Below are positions 5,332 to 8,333 of a DNA stretch of 8,333 nucleotides, one piece after another (the stretch's first letter is position 1; every line of letters begins with the position of its first letter). This stretch comes from an uncultured Clostridium sp. (lineage in GTDB: Bacteria; Bacillota; Clostridia; TANB77; CAG-508). Where the stretch lies: the NCBI GenBank assembly GCA_946498265.1, contig CAMMNR010000077.1, forward strand, positions 1-8,333, in the 5' to 3' direction. The notes under the pieces were generated by a model. It saw only the letters and a list, made by a program, of their open reading frames with translations, did no database searches and had not been told where the DNA came from. The position numbers and the translations under genes were made by a program.

Positions 5332-5351
5332 AAATAAATAAATAAATAAAT
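5332..5351 (+). repeat. Five tandem AAAT units before the rpsM SD
   Basis: AAAT is repeated five times without error, followed by a partial sixth unit (AAT). It separates structured domain 2 from the SD of rpsM (GGAGGTG, 5362-5368). It should be single-stranded in the mRNA and could serve as a ribosome standby stretch. The unit number could vary by slippage. Confidence 0.8.
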
Positions 5352-5377
5352 AATCAATTTTGGAGGTGCAAAAAAAT

Positions 5378-5746
5378 ATGGCTCGTATAGCAGGAGTAGA
5401 CTTACCTAAAGAAAAAAGAGTAGAAATAGGACTTACATACATTTATGGTATAGGAGTATCAAGTTCTAGAAAAATCCTTGAAAAAACTGGTATTAATCCA
5501 GATACTAGAGTAAAAGACTTAACTGATGAACAAGTAAATAGTATAAGAAAAGCTATTGATGAATCATATACAGTTGAAGGAGATTTAAGAAGAGAAGTTG
5601 CTCTTAACATTAAAAGACTTACTGAAATAGGATGCTACAGAGGTTTAAGACATAGAAGAGGTCTTCCAGTAAGAGGACAAAGAACTAAAACTAATGCTAG
5701 AACTAGAAAGGGTCCTAGAAAATTAGTTAGCAAAAGCAAAAAATAA
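5378..5746 (+). CDS. rpsM: 30S ribosomal protein S13
   Basis: S13 sits in the head of the small subunit, forms intersubunit bridges and contacts P-site tRNA through its basic tail. The 122 residues match the family. The N-terminus MARIAGVDLP is standard. The helix-two-turns-helix region spans about residues 14-60 (YIYGIGVSSSRKIL at 21-34). The C-terminal signature RGLPVRGQRTKTNARTRKG is at 94-112, followed by a lysine-rich end. ATG 5378 is chosen over the in-frame TTG 5360, which lies within or before the SD (GGAGGTG, 5362-5368). The 198-base leader gap with two structured domains is long for this position. Confidence 0.98.
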   Translation: MARIAGVDLPKEKRVEIGLTYIYGIGVSSSRKILEKTGINPDTRVKDLTDEQVNSIRKAIDESYTVEGDLRREVALNIKRLTEIGCYRGLRHRRGLPVRGQRTKTNARTRKGPRKLVSKSKK

Positions 5747-5819
5747 TAAAAATCGATTATAAATTCATAACAACAAAAATAAAGAAGTTCACTTAATTTA
5801 AAGGAGGGAATTTTAGAAA

Positions 5820-6215
5820 ATGGCTAGAAATGTAACAACAAAGAAAGTAGCTAGAAGAAATAGAAAAAACATCGAAAAAGGTGCAGCACATATTCATTCT
5901 AGTTTCAATAATACAATAGTTACAATTACAGATACACAAGGAAATGCAATTTCATGGGGAAGTGCTGGAGGATTAGGATTTAAAGGTTCTAGAAAAAGCA
6001 CACCATTTGCAGCAGGTCAAGTAGCTGAAACAGCTGCAAAGGCTGCTATGGAACATGGATTAAAATCAGTAGAAGTATTTGTTAAAGGACCAGGAGCAGG
6101 TAGAGAAGCAGCAATACGAGCATTACAAACTGCAGGTCTTGAAATAAGTGCAATAAAAGATGTAACACCAATACCACATAATGGATGTAGACCACCAAAA
6201 AGACGTAGAGTATAG
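5820..6215 (+). CDS. rpsK: 30S ribosomal protein S11
   Basis: S11 lies on the platform of the small subunit near the mRNA exit and the E site. It has 131 residues, close to the usual 127-131. The core includes AAHIHSSFNNTIVTITD (22-38), SWGSAGGLGFKGSRKSTPFA (45-64) and VKGPGAGREAAIRAL (88-102). The C-terminal signature DVTPIPHNGCRPPKRRRV (114-131) is essentially invariant in bacteria; its Asn-Gly pair is the site of isoaspartate formation in E. coli S11. AAGGAGGG at 5801-5808 lies 11 bases before ATG 5820. The 73-base gap from rpsM shows no structure of note. Confidence 0.98.
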   Translation: MARNVTTKKVARRNRKNIEKGAAHIHSSFNNTIVTITDTQGNAISWGSAGGLGFKGSRKSTPFAAGQVAETAAKAAMEHGLKSVEVFVKGPGAGREAAIRALQTAGLEISAIKDVTPIPHNGCRPPKRRRV

Positions 6216-6244
6216 AAATGTAAAACAATATATAATAAGAATTA

Positions 6245-6328
6245 AGGGATTATCACTAATTCACAAGGGTAGGGGATATTTCTTATCCAAAGTGGAAGTG
6301 ACCAAGGGGAAAGAAGTGTCCCCTGACA
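6245..6328 (+). promoter_or_regulatory. Repeated structured intergenic element, copy 3 (before rpsD)
   Basis: Bases 6252-6328 match copy 1 (225-301) at 72 of 77 positions without gaps. The main stem is GGGTAGGG (6267-6274) with TCTTATCC (6281-6288); one difference from copy 1 changes an A-U pair to G-U, so pairing is kept. AGGGG (6305-6309) can pair with CCCCT (6320-6324). Alternatively GGGAT (6246-6250) can pair with GTCCC (6318-6322), so the C-run has two competing partners. The motif GTGTCCCCTGACA ends 9 bases before the SD of rpsD (AAAGGAG, 6338-6344). A TATAAT at 6231-6236 lies just upstream without a clear -35. Confidence 0.7.
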
Positions 6329-6352
6329 GACGAAAAGAAAGGAGTAAGAATA

Positions 6353-6979
6353 ATGGCAAGATATAAAGACGAACAATGTCGTATATGCCGTAGAGAAGGA
6401 CAAAAATTGTTCTTAAAAGGTGATAGATGTTATTCTGATAAGTGTAGTATTTCTAGAAGAAATTATGCTCCAGGACAACATGGACAAAAAAGAGCAAAGC
6501 TTTCTGAATACGGTACACAATTGAGAGAAAAACAAAAAACAAAAGCATATTATGGAGTTGGAGAAAAACAATTCAGAAAATATTTTGAAATGGCTTCAAA
6601 TAAAAAAGGTGTAACAGGTGAAAACTTATTACAAATATTAGAAAGTAGATTAGATAATGTTGTATATAGATTAGGATTTGGAACATCAAGAGCACAAGCA
6701 AGACAATTTGTAAATCATGCTCAATTTGAAGTAAACGGAAAAAGAGTTGATATACCATCTTATTTAGTAAAACCAGGAGATATTATAACAGTAAGAGAAA
6801 ACAAAAAAGACAATTCAACAATAAAATTAAATGTTGAGGCATCTAATAGTAGACCAGTTCCAGCATGGTTAGAAAAAGACAGTGAAAATTTAAGTGGTAA
6901 AGTAATTAGATTAGCTGTTAGAGAAGATATAGATATTCCAATCGAAGAACATTTAATAGTAGAGCTTTACTCAAAATAA
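6353..6979 (+). CDS. rpsD: 30S ribosomal protein S4, zinc-binding form
   Basis: S4 is a primary assembly protein that nucleates the 5' domain of 16S rRNA, and with S5 forms the mRNA entry and accuracy centre. It is also the usual autogenous repressor of its operon. The 208 residues fit the zinc-containing class: C9, C12, C26 and C31 form CX2C-X13-CX4C at the N-terminus. RRNYAPGQHGQKR (35-47) is a family signature. The S4 RNA-binding domain covers about 98-160, with ESRLDNVVYRLGFGTSRAQARQ split across 97-118. The C-terminus ends IEEHLIVELYSK. ATG 6353 has the SD AAAGGAG 8 bases upstream. Repeated element copy 3 directly precedes it. In Bacillus rpsD is elsewhere, so its place here follows the clostridial and enterobacterial arrangement. 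Confidence 0.98.
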   Translation: MARYKDEQCRICRREGQKLFLKGDRCYSDKCSISRRNYAPGQHGQKRAKLSEYGTQLREKQKTKAYYGVGEKQFRKYFEMASNKKGVTGENLLQILESRLDNVVYRLGFGTSRAQARQFVNHAQFEVNGKRVDIPSYLVKPGDIITVRENKKDNSTIKLNVEASNSRPVPAWLEKDSENLSGKVIRLAVREDIDIPIEEHLIVELYSK

Positions 6980-7095
6980 TAATGTTAAACCATAATCTAA
7001 AAATTTTAACAAAATATATACAATTTTACTTAAACAAAAGAACTGATAAGTTTTTTAAAAGTTTGAGATATATTCTCGAATATTAGGAGGTAAAA

Positions 7096-8043
7096 ATGAT
7101 AGAATTTGAAAAGCCAAATATTGAATGTCTTGAGGTTGATGAAACAAATAACTATGCAAAATTTGTATGTGAACCACTAGAAAGAGGTTATGGAGTAACA
7201 ATAGGAAATTCTTTAAGAAGAATATTACTTTCATCACTTCCAGGATGCGCTATAACAAGCGTAAAAATAGATGGAGCTTTACATGAGTTTTCAACAATAC
7301 CAAATGTTGTTGAAGATGTGCCAGAAATAATAATTAATTTAAAAAATGTTAGATTAAAATTTGATGAAGTGGAAGAAAAAGTATTAAGAATTGACTTTAA
7401 AGGAGAAGGAGAAGTAACAGCAGCAGACATTATTACAGATGGAACTGTTGAAATACTAAATCCAGAATTACATATTGCTACTGTATCAGAAGGTGGAAGT
7501 TTAGTAATGGAAATGACAGCTGATAAAGGTAGAGGATATAATTCAGCTGAGAAAAACAAAAAACCAAATCAAGATATATCAGTTCTTCCAATAGATTCAA
7601 TCTATACACCAGTAAAAAAGGTAAACTACCAAGTAGAAAATACTAGAGTAGGACAAATGGTAGATTATGATAAATTAGTTATAGAAGTATGGACAGATGG
7701 AAGCTTAAAAGCTCATGAAGCTTTAAGTTTAGCAGCAAAAGTTATGACAGGACATTTAGAATTATTTATAGACCTATCAGAAGCTACAAAAAATACACAA
7801 GTTATGATAGAAAAAGAAGAATCTAAGAAAGAAAAAGTTCTAGAAATGTCAATAGAAGAGCTAGAATTATCTGTAAGATCATTTAATTGTTTGAAAAGAG
7901 CAGGAATATCAACTGTTGAAGATTTAACAAATAGATCTGAATCAGATATGATGAAAGTTAGAAATTTAGGTAAAAAATCATTTGATGAAGTAACTGCAAA
8001 ATTAAATTCTTTAGGATTAAGTTTTGCATCAGAAGACGAATAA
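7096..8043 (+). CDS. rpoA: DNA-directed RNA polymerase subunit alpha
   Basis: RpoA forms the dimer that scaffolds assembly of beta and beta', and its C-terminal domain contacts activators and UP-element DNA. It has 315 residues, typical for Bacillota. The N-terminal domain (about 1-230) holds ERGYGVTIGNSLRRILLSSL (29-48) and IPNVVEDVPEIIINLK (68-83). A flexible linker runs about 231-250. The C-terminal domain (about 250-312) has ELSVRSFNCLKRAGI (257-271), in which R261 and N264 correspond to DNA-contacting R265 and N268 of E. coli, and RNLGKKSFDEV (289-299). The SD AGGAGGT (7085-7091) lies 4 bases before ATG 7096, and a small TTTGAGA/TCTCGAA hairpin (about 7062-7080) precedes it. The 116-base gap after rpsD is otherwise featureless. 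Confidence 0.98.
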   Translation: MIEFEKPNIECLEVDETNNYAKFVCEPLERGYGVTIGNSLRRILLSSLPGCAITSVKIDGALHEFSTIPNVVEDVPEIIINLKNVRLKFDEVEEKVLRIDFKGEGEVTAADIITDGTVEILNPELHIATVSEGGSLVMEMTADKGRGYNSAEKNKKPNQDISVLPIDSIYTPVKKVNYQVENTRVGQMVDYDKLVIEVWTDGSLKAHEALSLAAKVMTGHLELFIDLSEATKNTQVMIEKEESKKEKVLEMSIEELELSVRSFNCLKRAGISTVEDLTNRSESDMMKVRNLGKKSFDEVTAKLNSLGLSFASEDE

Positions 8044-8060
8044 GAATAAATATATATAAT

Positions 8061-8160
8061 AGGGATATAACTTTAACAAAGGTCAACAGTTAATCATAAG
8101 AGATGTATATATCTTAATTTGATTAGAAATGACCTGAAGAAGAAAATGTGTCCCCTGACA
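8061..8160 (+). promoter_or_regulatory. Repeated structured intergenic element, copy 4 (before rplQ)
   Basis: This copy shares little sequence with copies 1 and 3 except the 3' motif GTGTCCCCTGACA (8148-8160), but keeps the fold. AGGTCA (8080-8085) pairs with TGACCT (8130-8135), TAATCA (8091-8096) with TGATTA (8120-8125), and inside them TAAGA with TCTTA. The outer helix GGGATA (8062-8067) pairs with TGTCCC (8149-8154, one wobble). The motif ends 10 bases before the rplQ SD. A perfect TATAAT at 8055-8060 lies directly before the element, without a well-spaced -35. Confidence 0.6.
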
Positions 8161-8185
8161 TTAATAAAAAGGAAGGTGAAATGAA

Positions 8186-8333
8186 TTGGCTACAAATAGA
8201 AAATTAGGAAGAACAACAGACATAAGAATGGCAATGCTAAAAACATTAACATCAGACTTAATTATGTATGGAAAAGTTGAAACAACATTAGCAAGAGCAA
8301 AAGAAGTAAAATCAATAGCAGATAGCATTATAG
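8186..8333 (+). CDS. rplQ: 50S ribosomal protein L17, 5' part only
   Basis: L17 lies near the peptide exit tunnel of the large subunit. The first 49 codons are present and the gene runs off the window end. Translation from TTG 8186 gives MATNRKLGRTTDIRMAMLKT, then a stretch containing YGKVETTLARAKEVKSIAD; both match the conserved L17 N-terminus (family form RKLGR plus E-T-T-A-R-AKE). The nearby ATG at 8181 is in another frame and does not give L17. The SD GGAAGGTGA (8171-8179) is 6 bases from the TTG. It closes the alpha operon after rpoA, as in E. coli and Bacillota, and is preceded by repeated element copy 4. Confidence 0.95.
   Translation, partial: MATNRKLGRTTDIRMAMLKTLTSDLIMYGKVETTLARAKEVKSIADSII

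Noticed and set aside
5360..5377. Upstream TTG start for rpsM
   Set aside because: It precedes or overlaps the SD GGAGGTG; S13 begins MARIAGV at 5378.
6181..6366. Small + strand frame spanning the rpsK end and element copy 3
   Set aside because: It overlaps the conserved rpsK C-terminus and the structured element, has no SD, and resembles no protein I know.
7188..7559. Minus-strand frame of 123 codons inside rpoA
   Set aside because: It is antisense to the conserved RpoA N-terminal domain, with no independent evidence.

Overview
The window is an 8.3 kb stretch of the conserved ribosomal-protein supercluster (the 3' end of the spc operon running into the alpha operon). All genes are on the + strand. 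The order is rplR (3' part), rpsE, rplO, secY, adk, map, infA, rpmJ, rpsM, rpsK, rpsD, rpoA, rplQ (5' part). The sequence is strongly AT-rich, arginine is mostly AGA, Shine-Dalgarno (SD) sequences are strong AGGAGG types, TTG and GTG starts occur, and Adk, L36 and S4 all have the zinc-binding Cys forms. With rpsD and rpoA inside one alpha operon, this fits a low-GC clostridial Bacillota, perhaps an uncultured gut lineage. The species cannot be named from the sequence.

Region 1-2698 encodes ribosomal proteins L18, S5 and L15 and the SecY translocase. rpmD (L30), normally between rpsE and rplO, is missing. Region 2699-3087 is a 389-base gap with no gene, filled by about six successive inverted repeats. 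Region 3088-4653 holds adk and map, separated by a 96-base element with perfect 29-base inverted arms that looks like a MITE or REP-type palindrome. A near-consensus vegetative promoter at the 3' end of map (4639-4667) should drive infA onward. Region 4741-8333 encodes IF1, L36, S13, S11, S4, RNA polymerase alpha and L17. The rpmJ-rpsM gap (5180-5377) holds two structured domains and an AAAT tandem repeat, and is a candidate alpha-operon leader.

The least expected signal is a repeated element of about 77-100 bases in four intergenic gaps: before rpsE, rplO, rpsD and rplQ. Copies 1 and 3 match at 72 of 77 positions. Copies 2 and 4 are diverged but keep a long hairpin and the 3' motif GTGTCC(CC/AT)TGACA, placed 6-10 bases before the SD. 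This may be a repeated cis-regulatory RNA in ribosomal-protein transcripts or a mobile palindromic repeat. I do not recognise it as a named family.

The genes work together in making the translation machinery (ribosomal proteins and IF1), transcription (RpoA), membrane insertion and export (SecY), N-terminal methionine removal (Map) and adenylate balance (Adk). Apart from the intergenic elements and the rpmD loss, the gene content is ordinary housekeeping.
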